Shown here: piece by piece, positions 53,794 through 62,501 of the stretch
Layout of the letters: each line of letters opens with the position of its first letter
Numbering within the stretch: position 1 is the stretch's first letter
DNA from: Phenylobacterium sp. RIFCSPHIGHO2_01_FULL_69_31
GTDB lineage: Bacteria > Pseudomonadota > Alphaproteobacteria > Caulobacterales > Caulobacteraceae
Reading direction: 5' to 3'
Assembly (NCBI RefSeq): GCF_001824475.1
Contig: NZ_MHXN01000034.1
Coordinates: 1 to 64,000, forward strand
DNA: 64,000 nt
Translations under genes and position numbers: made by a program
The notes under the pieces: generated by a model
What the model was told of the DNA's origin: nothing
What the model saw: the letters and a program-made list of their open reading frames with translations, nothing else
Databases searched by the model: none

Positions 53794-55100
53794 GTCGCGC
53801 CGCCCTCGTCGCTCTTCTCCAGGGTGGCCAGGGCGGTCGCTTCGCGGCTGGCGGGCTTGGGATCGGCGTTTTTCAGGGCCGTGTTGCGGAAGGCATAGAC
53901 CAGCATCCCCGCCATCAGCGCCGTATTGAGAATGAACGGCGCCGGGCCGAAGTGCTGGTAGAGGAAGACGAAGGCGGGGGCGAGGACCACGTTGATCCCG
54001 TTCACGGCGGCGATGGCGCCGGCCACCCGGGCCTGTTCGTCGAAGTCCACGGCGATGGACGAGCCGGCGGTGAACCCCGGACGGGCGAACCCGAACCCCA
54101 GGCTGGAGATCGCATAGCCGGCCACCACGCCGTAGTAGCCGTTCGACAGCGCCACGATCAGGTTGCCCAGCGCCGCGATGGCGACGCCCCAGCGCAGGAG
54201 CTGGCGCGGGGTCATTTCGAACATGCGGATCAGGCCCCACTGGGCCAGGAGGCCCGCCACCGCCCCGAACATCATGGCGATGGCGATGAAGTACTGGGCC
54301 TGGGCGGGAGACATCCCCAGCTTGTCGATGATCAGGAAGCCCAGCGTCTGGGCCTGGGCCGTCTGGCAGGTGGCGACGATGAAGCCATAGATCAGGAAGG
54401 GCGTGATCCGCGGGTCGCGCCACATCGGCAGCGCCTTCGCCGCCCCGCCCACCACCGGCCGCCGCGGGCGCTGGTTCTCGGGCGACACCTTCTGGTCGGG
54501 CAGGTAGCGCCAGACGATGAAGAGCATGACCAGGGCGATCAGGGCGAAACTGAACAGCGGACCGGCTAGGCCCACCACCGGCAGGATGAACAGGGGCGCC
54601 AGGAACGGCCCGATCACCGTGCCCAGGCCGAAGGCGCCGGCCAGGCTGGCCATGGCCTGGGTCCGCCCCTCGATCGGCGTGCGCTCGGCCACATAGGCCT
54701 GAGTGGCGGGATTGCTGGCCGCCCCGAAGAGGCCGAAGAGCGCCCGCGCCAGCAGGAACAGGATGAAGATGATCATCGGCGGCGCCAGCTGGCGCAGCCC
54801 CGCGCTCACCACCAGACCGCAGAGCGCCATCGAGACCATGAAACCCAGCAGGCCCACCAGCATCAGCGGCTTGCGGCCGTGCCGGTCGGAGGCCCGCGCC
54901 CAGGCCGGCGATGAGAACGCCCACAGCAGCGCCGACAGCGAGAAGATGGCCGAGACCATGGCGTCGGGAATGCCGGTGGAGCGCCCGATGGCCGGCAGGA
55001 CCGAGATCAGGCCGGTGTTGCCCATGGCGGTCGCCGCCGACACGGCGAAGATGATCGCGAAGGAACGCCGGGGCAGGGCGTTTGCGGCGGGGGTGGCCAT
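53790..55100 (-). CDS. Major facilitator superfamily transporter (TCR-like)
   Basis: 436-residue membrane transporter with 12 predicted helices. The signature motif A between helices 2 and 3, ARASDRHGRKPLMLVGLLGF (about residue 67-86), and a proline-containing motif in helix 5 suggest proton-coupled efflux similar to tetracycline/multidrug members. Substrate unknown. Convergent with the lytic transglycosylase. Confidence 0.88.
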   Translation of the reverse strand: MATPAANALPRRSFAIIFAVSAATAMGNTGLISVLPAIGRSTGIPDAMVSAIFSLSALLWAFSSPAWARASDRHGRKPLMLVGLLGFMVSMALCGLVVSAGLRQLAPPMIIFILFLLARALFGLFGAASNPATQAYVAERTPIEGRTQAMASLAGAFGLGTVIGPFLAPLFILPVVGLAGPLFSFALIALVMLFIVWRYLPDQKVSPENQRPRRPVVGGAAKALPMWRDPRITPFLIYGFIVATCQTAQAQTLGFLIIDKLGMSPAQAQYFIAIAMMFGAVAGLLAQWGLIRMFEMTPRQLLRWGVAIAALGNLIVALSNGYYGVVAGYAISSLGFGFARPGFTAGSSIAVDFDEQARVAGAIAAVNGINVVLAPAFVFLYQHFGPAPFILNTALMAGMLVYAFRNTALKNADPKPASREATALATLEKSDEGGAT

Positions 55101-55218
55101 GCCCCTGGCTTAGGCGGGTTGGCCGCCTGCGGCAATTCTCCGCCGCGTCGGGCGGGCCCCCGTCCACGGGGCATTAAACATTAATCGGCATGGTCGCCGC
55201 CGACGTCGCGGGGATTCC

Positions 55219-56088
55219 ATGTTCCAGATCATTGGTCTTGTGCTGCTGTTCGGCCTCGTGTTCGGCAGCTACATCATTTCCGGCGGGAACATGGGCGTGA
55301 TCATGCACGCGCTGCCCCACGAGATGATGGCGATCGGTGGCGCCGGCGTGGCCAGCTTCCTGGTCGCCAACTCCATGAGCACGATCAAGGGGTGCGGCGG
55401 CGGCTTCGCCAAGGTGTTCTCGGGCCCCAAGTGGAAGGCCTCGGACTACCGCGACCTGCTGGCGCTGCTGTTCCTTCTGACCAAGACAATGAAGTCCAAG
55501 GGCGTGATCGCCCTGGAAAGCCACATCGAGAACCCCAAGGAATCCACGATCTTCAATCGCTTCCCGAAGATCATGAAGGACCACTTCGCCATCGACTTCA
55601 TCTGCGACACCCTGCGGATGATGACCATGAACCTGGAAGACCCGCACCAGGTCGAGGACGCGATGGAAAAGCAGCTGGAGAAGCATCACCACGAAGCGCT
55701 GATGCCCAGCCACGCCATCCAGAACCTGGCCGACGCCCTGCCCGCCCTGGGCATCGTCGCCGCGGTGCTGGGGGTCATCAAGACCATGGGCGCGATCACC
55801 GAGCCGCCGGAAGTGCTGGGCGGCATGATCGGCGGCGCCCTGGTCGGCACCTTCCTCGGGGTGTTCCTGGCCTACGGCATCGTCGGCCCGATGGCGACCC
55901 GGATGAAGGAGGTGGTCGACGAGGAAGGTTCGTTCTATCGGATCATCCAGGCGGTGCTGGTGGCCCACCTGCACGGCAACGCCGCCCAGATCTCGGTCGA
56001 GATCGGCCGCGGCAACGTGCCGACCGGCGCGCAGCCCAGCTTCCTTGAGCTGGAAGAAGCCCTGTCAAACATCCCCGCCGAGGGCTGA
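55219..56088 (+). CDS. motA: Flagellar motor stator protein MotA
   Basis: 289-residue inner-membrane proton-channel subunit of the flagellar stator. Four helices (1-25; 30-50; about 170-190, ALPALGIVAAVLGVI; 200-225, GGMIGGALVGTFLGVFL). The cytoplasmic loop carries the charged residues contacting FliG. motB is not adjacent; in Caulobacter the two are also unlinked. Starts MFQIIGLVLLFGLVFGSYII. Confidence 0.95.
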   Translation: MFQIIGLVLLFGLVFGSYIISGGNMGVIMHALPHEMMAIGGAGVASFLVANSMSTIKGCGGGFAKVFSGPKWKASDYRDLLALLFLLTKTMKSKGVIALESHIENPKESTIFNRFPKIMKDHFAIDFICDTLRMMTMNLEDPHQVEDAMEKQLEKHHHEALMPSHAIQNLADALPALGIVAAVLGVIKTMGAITEPPEVLGGMIGGALVGTFLGVFLAYGIVGPMATRMKEVVDEEGSFYRIIQAVLVAHLHGNAAQISVEIGRGNVPTGAQPSFLELEEALSNIPAEG

Positions 56089-56275
56089 TCCCTTCGCCGA
56101 GCCGCGCCGTACGGCAAAGGTTGAAAAAGTGATCACAACTCCGTGATTTTTGACCTTGCTATGAGCGGCTGCGCGGGCGTATCTGTGCGCACGCGTCGGG
56201 GGGCGGCCTTGCCCATTCCTTGATCGGCGGGAAAGTCCGACCGGCGCCTGACACTCGACCAGAGGAATTGGGAAC

Positions 56276-56536
56276 ATGATGAAGCAACTGCTGATCGCCA
56301 GCGCCGCCGTCGCCATGCTGGGCGTCGCCGCCTGCCAGAAGACCGAAGAAAAGGCCGTTGAAGCCCCCGCCGCCGACGCCGCCGCTCCGGCCGCCGACGC
56401 CGCCGCCGCTTCGGCTGACGCCGCCGCCACCTCGGCCGCCGCCGCTGCCGACTCGGCCGCTGCTGCCACCGCCCCGGCCGCCGACGCCGCGGCTCCGGCC
56501 GCCGACGCCGCTGCCCCGGCTCCGGAAGCGAAGTAA
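56276..56536 (+). CDS. Ala/Asp-rich small lipoprotein
   Basis: 86-residue lipoprotein. Signal peptide with lipobox GVAAC (Cys 20), then a mature part of near-perfect low-complexity repeats of APAADAA and AAADSAA type, about 65% alanine. Such proteins are abundant small envelope components with unknown roles, possibly spacers or Lpp-like. A strong terminator follows. Upstream 56089-56275 contains GTGATCAC and other dyads but no gene. Confidence 0.8.
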   Translation: MMKQLLIASAAVAMLGVAACQKTEEKAVEAPAADAAAPAADAAAASADAAATSAAAAADSAAAATAPAADAAAPAADAAAPAPEAK

Positions 56537-56562
56537 GCTTTCGACGCGATTTCGCGTTAGGG

Positions 56563-56591
56563 AAGGGCCGCCCTCCGGGGCGGCCCTTTTT
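56563..56591 (+). terminator. Rho-independent terminator
   Basis: Stem AAGGGCCGCCC/GGGCGGCCCTT (56563-56573/56578-56588) with a TCCG loop and TTTTT (56587-56591). Directly downstream of the Ala-rich lipoprotein and 19 nt before mnmC. Confidence 0.9.
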
Positions 56592-56609
56592 CGTTTCCGG
56601 ACCCCGCCC

Positions 56610-58415
56610 ATGAGCGCCGACCCGCCGGCCGCCGGCGAACGTCCTGCCCAATCCCCGCTGACCTGGACCGACGACGGCCAACCCCGCTCGCGCCTGTTCG
56701 GCGACGTCTATTTCTCCGCGCAGGACGGGCTCGCCGAGTCTCGCGCCGTCTTCCTGCAGGGCTGCGGCCTGCCCGACGCCTGGGCCGGGCGGCGCCGCTT
56801 CGTGGTGGGCGAGCTGGGGTTCGGGACCGGCCTGAACATCGTCGCCCTGCTGGAGCTCTGGCGGCGCACGCGACCGCCCGAGGGGCGGCTCCACATTTTC
56901 TCCATCGAAGCCTTCCCGATCACGGCGGACGAGGCCGCCCGCGCGCTCGCCCCCTGGCCGGAGCTGGCCGACGTCGCGGGCCTGCTGCGCGCGCGCTGGC
57001 CCGGGCGGGCGCGGGGCCGCCACCGCGTCGAGCTGCCCGAGCTCGGCGCCATCCTCGACCTCGCCGTCATGGACGTCGCCGAGGCCCTGGCGGGCTGGGC
57101 GGGCGCCGCCGACGCCTGGTTCCTGGACGGCTTCTCCCCCGCCCTGAACCCCGGGATGTGGAGCGACGAAATCCTGGCCCTGGTGGCGGAGCGCTCCGCG
57201 CCCGGCACGCGGGCGGCCACCTTCACCGTCGCCGGCCAGGTGCGCCGCGGACTGGCTGCCGCCGGGTTCGCCGTCGAGAAGCAGCCCGGCTTCGGCCGCA
57301 AGCGCGAGCGGCTCGAGGCCCGCGTTCCCGGTGCCGCGACAGATCCGCCCCTCAGCCGGGTCGCTATCGTGGGGGCCGGGATCGCCGGCGCCGCGGCCGC
57401 CCGCGCCGTCCACGCCCTCGGCGGCACGCCGACCCTGGTCGAAGCGGCCCGCCCCGGGGCCGGCGGCTCGGGCAATCCCGCCGCGCTGGTGACGCCGCGC
57501 CTCGACGCCGGCCTCGGCGAGGCGGCGCGCCTCTTCGCCCAGGCGTTCGGCCGCGCCACGGCGCTCTATGCCGCCATCCCGGATGCGGTGCTGTCGCAGG
57601 GGGTGCTGCAGCTGGCCGCCGACGCCCGCGATCAGGATCGCTTCGCCCACATCGCCGCGTCCGACGTCTTCGAGCCGAGCGCCCTGGACCTGCTGGATCC
57701 GCACGGCGCGGCCGCACGCCTGGCCGAGCCCGCGCCTGCCGCGCTCGACCAGCGGACCGCCCAGGTGGTGGACCCGGCTCGCATCCTGGCCGCCTGGAGC
57801 GGCCCGGTCGTCCGGGCCGAGGTGGCGGCCGTGCATCGGGACGACGGCGTCTGGATTCTCCTGGACGCCGCCGGCCGCGAAATCCTGCGCGCCGAGGCGG
57901 TGATCCTCGCCACGGCCCTGGCCGCGCGCGACCTGGCGCCGGGCTTGCCGCTCCAGCCGGTGCGGGGACAGGCGAGTTGGGTCCGGGGCGCCCCCGCCGC
58001 GCCCGCGGCCGCTTGGGGGGGCTACGTCGTTCCCACGCGCGACGGCCTGCTGTTCGGCGCCACCCACGATCGCGACGACGCCGACGACGACCTGCGGGCA
58101 GCGGATCACGCCCGCAACCTCGCGACGCTCGCCGCCGCCCTGCCGGGCCTGGCCGCCCGCCTCGCCGACGCGCCTCTTGAAGGCCGCGCCTCGGTGCGGG
58201 CCGTCACGCCGGACCGGCTGCCCCTGGCCGGTCCGCTCGGGGATGGGCTCTTCGCCCTGGCGGGCTTCGGCTCACGGGGGTTCTCGCTGGCGCCCCTCCT
58301 GGCCGAGCATGTCGCCGCCCAGGCGCTGGGCCGCCCGTCTCCGATCAGCACCGCGGCCGCCGAGCTCGTCGATCCGGGCCGCTTCGCCCGCCGGGCCGCG
58401 CGGCGCCGTTCCTAA
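56610..58415 (+). CDS. mnmC: tRNA 5-methylaminomethyl-2-thiouridine biosynthesis bifunctional protein MnmC
   Basis: 601-residue fusion. The N-terminal methyltransferase (MnmD, about 1-235) has the SAM motif GELGFGTGLNIVALL and DAWFLDGFSPALNPGMW. The C-terminal FAD oxidoreductase (about 248-600) has the dinucleotide motif VAIVGAGIAGAAAARAVHALG and GFGSRGFSLAP. It finishes the mnm5s2U modification at tRNA position 34. ATG 56610 chosen because the upstream frame is a shadow of the lipoprotein. Confidence 0.93.
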   Translation: MSADPPAAGERPAQSPLTWTDDGQPRSRLFGDVYFSAQDGLAESRAVFLQGCGLPDAWAGRRRFVVGELGFGTGLNIVALLELWRRTRPPEGRLHIFSIEAFPITADEAARALAPWPELADVAGLLRARWPGRARGRHRVELPELGAILDLAVMDVAEALAGWAGAADAWFLDGFSPALNPGMWSDEILALVAERSAPGTRAATFTVAGQVRRGLAAAGFAVEKQPGFGRKRERLEARVPGAATDPPLSRVAIVGAGIAGAAAARAVHALGGTPTLVEAARPGAGGSGNPAALVTPRLDAGLGEAARLFAQAFGRATALYAAIPDAVLSQGVLQLAADARDQDRFAHIAASDVFEPSALDLLDPHGAAARLAEPAPAALDQRTAQVVDPARILAAWSGPVVRAEVAAVHRDDGVWILLDAAGREILRAEAVILATALAARDLAPGLPLQPVRGQASWVRGAPAAPAAAWGGYVVPTRDGLLFGATHDRDDADDDLRAADHARNLATLAAALPGLAARLADAPLEGRASVRAVTPDRLPLAGPLGDGLFALAGFGSRGFSLAPLLAEHVAAQALGRPSPISTAAAELVDPGRFARRAARRRS

Positions 58416-58479
58416 GGCCCGGCAAGGCCTCTATATTGCCGGTTACTCGGGGATGTTCTGGGGCCAGAGGACTCCGACC

Positions 58480-58899
58480 ATGACATTGAAGACCGCCCTT
58501 TCGCTCGCCGCTTCCGGCCTCGCGGCGCTCAGCCTCGCCGCCGCGGGCGCGGCCGCCGCCAAATCGCCCAAGCAACCGGAGGCCGCCGCGGCGAAGCCGA
58601 AGAAGCAGTGCTTCTGGACCAACCAGGTCAACAGCTTCGCCTCCAGCGACGATCGCATCGTCAACGTCCGCGTGGGCGTGAAGGACATCTATCAGTTCGA
58701 GATGTTCGGCCGCTGCAACGACGTGGACTGGAGCAACCAGATCGCCCTGGTCTCGCGCGGCGGCTCGTACATCTGCTCGGGCCTGGATGCCGAGATCATC
58801 TCGCCATCGCCCATCGGCCCGCAGCGCTGCCCGGTGCGCAACATCCACAAGCTGACCCCGGAAGAGGTCAAGGTCCTGCCCAAGCACGCCCGCCCGTAA
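58480..58899 (+). CDS. DUF6491-like secreted protein
   Basis: 139-residue exported protein. Signal peptide TALSLAASGLAALSLAAAGA, then CFWTNQVNSFASSDDRIVNV, a central KDIYQFEMFGRCNDVDW, and YICSGLDAEIIS, with four to five cysteines spaced as in the DUF6491 family. Function unknown; probably periplasmic with disulfides. ATG 58480 selected because the signal peptide starts there. Confidence 0.78.
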   Translation: MTLKTALSLAASGLAALSLAAAGAAAAKSPKQPEAAAAKPKKQCFWTNQVNSFASSDDRIVNVRVGVKDIYQFEMFGRCNDVDWSNQIALVSRGGSYICSGLDAEIISPSPIGPQRCPVRNIHKLTPEEVKVLPKHARP

Positions 58900-58914
58900 C
58901 AGGCGCCGCGGACA

Positions 58915-58980
58915 AAAAAGGGGGCGCCGTCGTCGCCGGCGCCCGCGGGAAAAAGGAGGGGCGCCGTCGCCGGCGCCCCT
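58915..58980 (-). terminator. Tandem double terminator of TonB receptor
   Basis: Two nearly identical GC hairpins on the minus strand. The first, AGGGGCGCCGG/CCGGCGCCCCT-type (about 58957-58980), is followed by TTTTT. The second, GGGCGCCGG-type (about 58922-58944), is followed by TTTTTT. Located 24 nt and 60 nt after the receptor stop. Confidence 0.8.
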
Positions 58981-59003
58981 AGGCGGCCTTCCCGGGAGGA
59001 GGC

Positions 59004-62000
59004 CTAGAACCTCTTCTTCACGCCCAGTTCGAACACCCGGCCCAGCGGATTGCCCTGGGTGATGTCGTAGTTGTAGGGCGACGGCACGTACGGCGGATCC
59101 TTGTCGAACAGGTTCTGGATGCTGAACGTGATCACCGAGTCCCACGGCGCTTCCCAGCGCACGATCACGTCGTGCTGCCAGTAGTCGTTGGACTTGCCGA
59201 CCGCCACCAGGTCCGCGCCCGAGGGTGAGCTGGAGTTCGGGACCGTGATGAAGAACGGCGAGCCGAAGGCGGGGGAGGTGCCCTCCGCATAGCGGATCTG
59301 CCAGCGCAGGCTGAACGGCCCCTTGTTGAACGCCGCGAAGGCGTTCCCCTTCAGCTCGGGATACGAGAAGAAGTCGTTGAGCACGTCGCTGAGCCCCGCC
59401 CGGTCTTCCGCCGGCGCGATATTGATCGTCGAGTTGCGAAGCGCGATGGCGCTGCGCTTGTACTCGATGAGGTAGGTCAGCTCGCCACCCACGGCCCAGG
59501 AGCCGCCGAACCAGCCGTCCCAGTCGTACTGCGCCCGGGCCTCGATGCCCGAGGTGTCGGTGTTGGGGCCGTTGATCGTGAAGCTGCGCAGGCGCGCCAC
59601 ATTGGCGGCCCCGCAGGTCCCGGCGAACGTGAAGCGCGCCTGCAGCTCGGCGAAGGCCGGGTTGCCGCAGTTCACGTTCGTGCCGCCCGGGAACATGGTC
59701 GCATAGAGGCGCGAGCCGCTTTCCTCGACGATCTCGTCCTTGAACTTGAAGTTGAAGTAGTCGACCGTCGCCGAGAACCCGCCCATCTCGAAGATGACGC
59801 CGACGTTGAAGGTGTCGGCCTTCTCGGGCTTCAGGTCCGGATTGCCGCAGGTCTGGAAGGCGCGATAGGCGCTGCCCAGGACCCGGACCCCGTTGTTGCA
59901 GCCATTCGTCGTCAGGCCGGGGCCCGGCGCGCGGAAGGTCGTGCTGGCGCTGCCGCGGAAGGCCAGCCAGTCGGTCGCCTGCCACTTCACCGCGATCTTC
60001 GGATTGGTCGTCGAGCCGATGCCGCCCTGGTAGTCCTCGTAGCGGATCGCGGCGCTGACATTCAGGTTGTCCAGGATCGGGATCTGGACCTCGCCGAACA
60101 CCGCCTTGACGTTGGCGTCGTCGTCCCGGTCCACGGCCGAGCCGAAGAACTGCAGCGGTCCGCTCTCGTCGGCGCAGGCCGGACGGTCCGGGCACGGGTT
60201 CTCGTCGGCGTTGAAGTTGGCGCCGTACTTCCGAACCTCACGCGTGTAGCGATACTGCGCGCCCAGGGCCCAGGCGATGGCCCCGCCGGCGAGCTCGATG
60301 CCCGTCTCGCCGGAGAAGACCGCGTCGGCCACCACGATCTGGTTTGTCAGGACGTTGGTGTAGTTGCCGAACAGGCCCGCCACCACCAGCGGATCGTTGG
60401 CCACGGTCGGATTGAAATAGGGGTTGGCGGCCCCGTTCACGAGGCTGGTCTGCACCGCATTGCTGAAGGGGTTGAAGAAGTAGCAGCCCAGGGCCGCATT
60501 GCCGGCGCCGGTGGTGTAGTTCGCCGTCTCCGCCGCCGTGCAGGCGTTGGTCGCCCCGTCCTGGCTGCCGAAGCCACGCAGCGCGAGCTGCAGGTTCTTG
60601 ACCAGGATGTCGTTGGTGTTGGTGGTGTTCTTCTGCTCCATGAAGGTCAGCGAGGTGTCGTAGTTGATCCCGCCGAAGATCTTGCCCTTGAAGCCGCCCG
60701 AAATCCGGTAGGCGTCGTTCACGATCGACTGGTGGTCGGCGCCGTCCTTGAACCGCGGGTTGCCGCCGAAGGCCAGGGCGCGCCAGCCCAGCTGGACGAT
60801 GTCGACCCCACGCGCCCCGCCCGGCGAACCGGCCTGGGCGCCCGTGGTGCTGAACGCGCCGGCGCGGATGGCGGCGCATTCGGTGGCGGTCAGCGGCGCA
60901 CGGCAGTCGTTCACCAGGGCCAGGAAGCCCGGGTTGTTCACCGGCACGTTGAAGGGCACCGCCAGGTTCGGGCCGTTGGGCGCGCCCGGCGAGAACGAGG
61001 TGCCGCCGTCGATCACCCGCGACGGGTACTGGGCCGTCAGGTTGGAGGGCGACAGCCGCTGCACCGGCGTGTCGTTCTTGGTCCAGGCCACCTCGCCGTG
61101 GAACGACATGTTCTCGGAGAGGTCGAAGTTCACCTCGCCGTAGAGCTGGTAGTGATCCTCGCGGTTTACGAGGTCGTTGAAGTTGGAGAACTGGAACCGG
61201 CAGCCGGTGCCCGTGCCCGAGGTGGCCGGCAGGTTCGCATTGACCGGTACGGCGAAGGTGACGGTCGGCGCCTGGTTCGGCTGGCCCGCCAGCGGGTTCG
61301 CGAAGCTGACGTTCCGGGTCAGCGTGCCACCCAGTTCCTGACAGCCGTTGTCGCGGAACGCGGTCGCGCCGGCCACGTAGAAGCCGGGGTTCGACGCCCC
61401 GGTGAAGCCCGCCGCGCCGGAGGAGCCGGCGAAGTCGAAGGGCCGCAGGGCGAAGTCACGCTTGTGGATGTCGAGGCGCGAGCGGTGGCGATAGCCGGCG
61501 GTGAACAGGACGTTGCCGTTGTCGAACTGCTTTCCCCACGCGGCGTTGGCGTTGTAGTCGCCGTTCGAGCCGTCGATCAGGGCGTATTCCCCGTCGATCT
61601 CCAGGCCGTCCAGATCCTTGCGGGTGATGAAGTTCACCACGCCGCCGATGGCGTCCGAGCCGTAGGTCGCCGCCGCGCCATCCTTCAGGATCTCGATCCG
61701 ACCGACCGCGGCGGTGGGGATGAAGTTCAGGTTGGCGCCGCCGCCCTGGAAGGCCGCCACCGGGCTGTCGGCGAGCCGCCGCCCGTTCATCAGGGTTAGC
61801 GTCCGCGCCGCGCCGAAGCCCCGCAGGTTGATCGTCGCCGTGCCGGCGCCGCCGTTGTAGCGGTTGCTCTCGCCCAGCGACGACTGCGACGAGGTGATGG
61901 ACTTCACCAGCTGGACCACCGTAGGCGAGCCTTGCTTCTCGAGGTCGGCGGTGGAGAGCACGTCGACCGGGCTGGCGGAGTCCTCGGGCGTCCCGGCAAT

Positions 62001-62138
62001 GAAGGAGCCGGTGACGACCACTTCCTCGACCTCGGACGGGGCGGTCTGGCCGGCCTGGGCCGCCGCCGCGCCCGTGAGGCCGAGCGAAAACACGGCAGCC
62101 AGCATCGAGCCGCCGCAGAGATAACTGCGTCTGTTCAT
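59004..62138 (-). CDS. TonB-dependent outer-membrane receptor
   Basis: 1044-residue energy-coupled receptor. Signal peptide MNRRSYLCGGSMLAAVFSLG, a TonB-box-like EVEEVVVTGS, a plug domain (about 50-170, VDVLSTADLEKQGSPTVVQL and ATINLRGFGAARTLTLMNGR) and a 22-strand barrel ending FELGVKKRF with terminal Phe. It takes up an unknown ligand across the outer membrane with TonB-ExbBD. AGGAAAACC precedes ATG 62138. The next receptor lies immediately upstream on the same strand and is a paralogue. Promoter region 62139-62300 has a palindrome and a shared 11-mer. Confidence 0.95.
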   Translation of the reverse strand: MNRRSYLCGGSMLAAVFSLGLTGAAAAQAGQTAPSEVEEVVVTGSFIAGTPEDSASPVDVLSTADLEKQGSPTVVQLVKSITSSQSSLGESNRYNGGAGTATINLRGFGAARTLTLMNGRRLADSPVAAFQGGGANLNFIPTAAVGRIEILKDGAAATYGSDAIGGVVNFITRKDLDGLEIDGEYALIDGSNGDYNANAAWGKQFDNGNVLFTAGYRHRSRLDIHKRDFALRPFDFAGSSGAAGFTGASNPGFYVAGATAFRDNGCQELGGTLTRNVSFANPLAGQPNQAPTVTFAVPVNANLPATSGTGTGCRFQFSNFNDLVNREDHYQLYGEVNFDLSENMSFHGEVAWTKNDTPVQRLSPSNLTAQYPSRVIDGGTSFSPGAPNGPNLAVPFNVPVNNPGFLALVNDCRAPLTATECAAIRAGAFSTTGAQAGSPGGARGVDIVQLGWRALAFGGNPRFKDGADHQSIVNDAYRISGGFKGKIFGGINYDTSLTFMEQKNTTNTNDILVKNLQLALRGFGSQDGATNACTAAETANYTTGAGNAALGCYFFNPFSNAVQTSLVNGAANPYFNPTVANDPLVVAGLFGNYTNVLTNQIVVADAVFSGETGIELAGGAIAWALGAQYRYTREVRKYGANFNADENPCPDRPACADESGPLQFFGSAVDRDDDANVKAVFGEVQIPILDNLNVSAAIRYEDYQGGIGSTTNPKIAVKWQATDWLAFRGSASTTFRAPGPGLTTNGCNNGVRVLGSAYRAFQTCGNPDLKPEKADTFNVGVIFEMGGFSATVDYFNFKFKDEIVEESGSRLYATMFPGGTNVNCGNPAFAELQARFTFAGTCGAANVARLRSFTINGPNTDTSGIEARAQYDWDGWFGGSWAVGGELTYLIEYKRSAIALRNSTINIAPAEDRAGLSDVLNDFFSYPELKGNAFAAFNKGPFSLRWQIRYAEGTSPAFGSPFFITVPNSSSPSGADLVAVGKSNDYWQHDVIVRWEAPWDSVITFSIQNLFDKDPPYVPSPYNYDITQGNPLGRVFELGVKKRF

Positions 62139-62240
62139 GGTTTTCCTCCCGCAAGGTCCGACCCGCATCTGGCGTGCGGGTTACGGGGCCCCTGGTGGAG
62201 CGATGATCACCTGAGATTCAGCGGCGCGCCACAGGATTCC

Positions 62241-62256
62241 GGTACGTCAACGTACC
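62241..62256. promoter_or_regulatory. Palindrome upstream of TonB receptor
   Basis: GGTACGT-CA-ACGTACC, seven-bp perfect arms, about 103 bp upstream of the TonB receptor start. Probable regulator-binding site. The remaining sequence 62257-62450 is AT-richer and holds the 11-mer at 62306-62316. Confidence 0.4.
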
Positions 62257-62450
62257 GCAACTCTGAATCTACAACCGGCCAGATTGCAGCCTGATGTGTG
62301 ATATAGTTGCGTAAATTCAATCAGATGATGCCTAGCTACAGACCTTCGAGGCTCCGAAGCGGGGTACGCCGGAGCGTTGCAAGAAGGTTACAGAGCGGAT
62401 CGATTTTTCGAAATCATGGTCTGGCTGAACGGCAGCGCGCGCAAAGAAGA

Positions 62451-62475
62451 ACGCCGCCGGCGGGGCCGGCGGCGT
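62451..62475 (-). terminator. Terminator of second TonB receptor
   Basis: Ten-bp stem ACGCCGCCGG/CCGGCGGCGT with a 5-nt loop, followed on the minus strand by a T-rich TTCTTCTTTG. 27 nt downstream of the second receptor stop. Confidence 0.7.
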
Positions 62476-62501
62476 CCAAATGCCCTCGGGGCGTCTTCGG
62501 C

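Noticed and set aside
56133..58109. 658-codon minus-strand frame antisense to mnmC
   Set aside because: Shadow of mnmC, whose SAM and FAD motifs are unmistakable.
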